Shown one piece after another: positions 63,999 through 64,000 of a stretch of 64,000 nt of DNA (positions are counted from its first letter, which is position 1; the number at the start of each line of letters is the position of its first letter). Made by a program: the position numbers and the translations under genes. The notes under the pieces are model-generated. The model was not told where the DNA came from. It made no database searches and worked only from the letters and a program-made list of their open reading frames with translations. Source of the DNA: Heliomarina baculiformis (GTDB lineage Bacteria > Pseudomonadota > Alphaproteobacteria > Rhodobacterales > Rhodobacteraceae); contig NZ_JAIMIC010000001.1 in NCBI RefSeq assembly GCF_019966545.1, positions 434,001-498,000 on the forward strand, written 5' to 3'.

Positions 63999-64000
63999 GG

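Noticed and set aside
1-64000. rRNA, tRNA, insertion sequences, prophage and CRISPR loci
   Set aside because: None could be recognised by eye on either strand; a tRNAscan or CRISPR search would be needed to exclude small ones.

Overview
The window is a chromosomal segment of a high-GC alphaproteobacterium, most likely a member of the Rhodobacterales (Roseobacter group). The evidence is the dcw tail murB-ddl-ftsQ-ftsA-ftsZ-lpxC-bamD-recN, an aerobic cobaltochelatase pair cobS/cobT, BolA next to a J-domain protein, malate synthase G with a GlcG-type protein, DUF3422, a YeeE/YedE sulfur transporter, and GC-rich intergenic hairpins followed by an AGTATTT...GCAAGAGGAAAAG box. No rRNA, tRNA, CRISPR array, insertion sequence or prophage was seen.

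Region 1 (1-8.6 kb): start of an ArgE-like M20 deacetylase and a double-ATPase peptide ABC protein on the minus strand, divergent from the binding protein and two permeases of what is probably the same peptide importer; then a YeeE/YedE transporter whose 3' end overlaps a convergent DUF3422 gene. Region 2 (8.7-12.1 kb): a TetR regulator divergent from the isoquinoline 1-oxidoreductase-type pair iorA/iorB, with a TGTCA/TGACA-rich intergenic region. Region 3 (12.1-19.6 kb): GNAT and GntR genes divergent from a PotABCD-like importer, a hydantoin/Asp-Glu racemase-family protein and, convergent to it, a PuuD-like amidotransferase; the substrate is unknown but the set looks like uptake and breakdown of an amide or polyamine-like compound. 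Region 4 (19.6-29.6 kb): glcG-glcB, a small membrane protein, aminopeptidase N, an SDR, two proteins of unknown function, and gatB.

Region 5 (29.6-34.2 kb): a 709-residue protein with about seven 47-residue TPR-like repeats behind an N-terminal hydrophobic segment and a helical stalk. It looks less GC-rich than its neighbours and is the best candidate in the window for something undescribed. It is followed by a thioesterase, a DUF4177 protein, bolA and a J-domain gene. Region 6 (34.2-44.0 kb): an orphan HlyD-type adaptor, a small secreted protein, DUF2218 divergent from a four-gene siderophore importer, a disordered Asn/Ser/Thr-rich protein, a cyanide-insensitive-type bd oxidase with a DUF2474 peptide, and a fasciclin protein. 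Region 7 (44.3-53.9 kb): cobS, two tandem paralogous small secreted proteins, cobT, aminopeptidase P, DUF427, a ClC channel with a CBS-like tail, and a PLP decarboxylase. Region 8 (53.9-64 kb): recN, bamD, lpxC, ftsZ, ftsA, ftsQ, ddl and murB, all on the minus strand, for cell division, peptidoglycan precursors, lipid A and outer-membrane assembly.

All calls come from reading the sequence and family knowledge; no database search was run.
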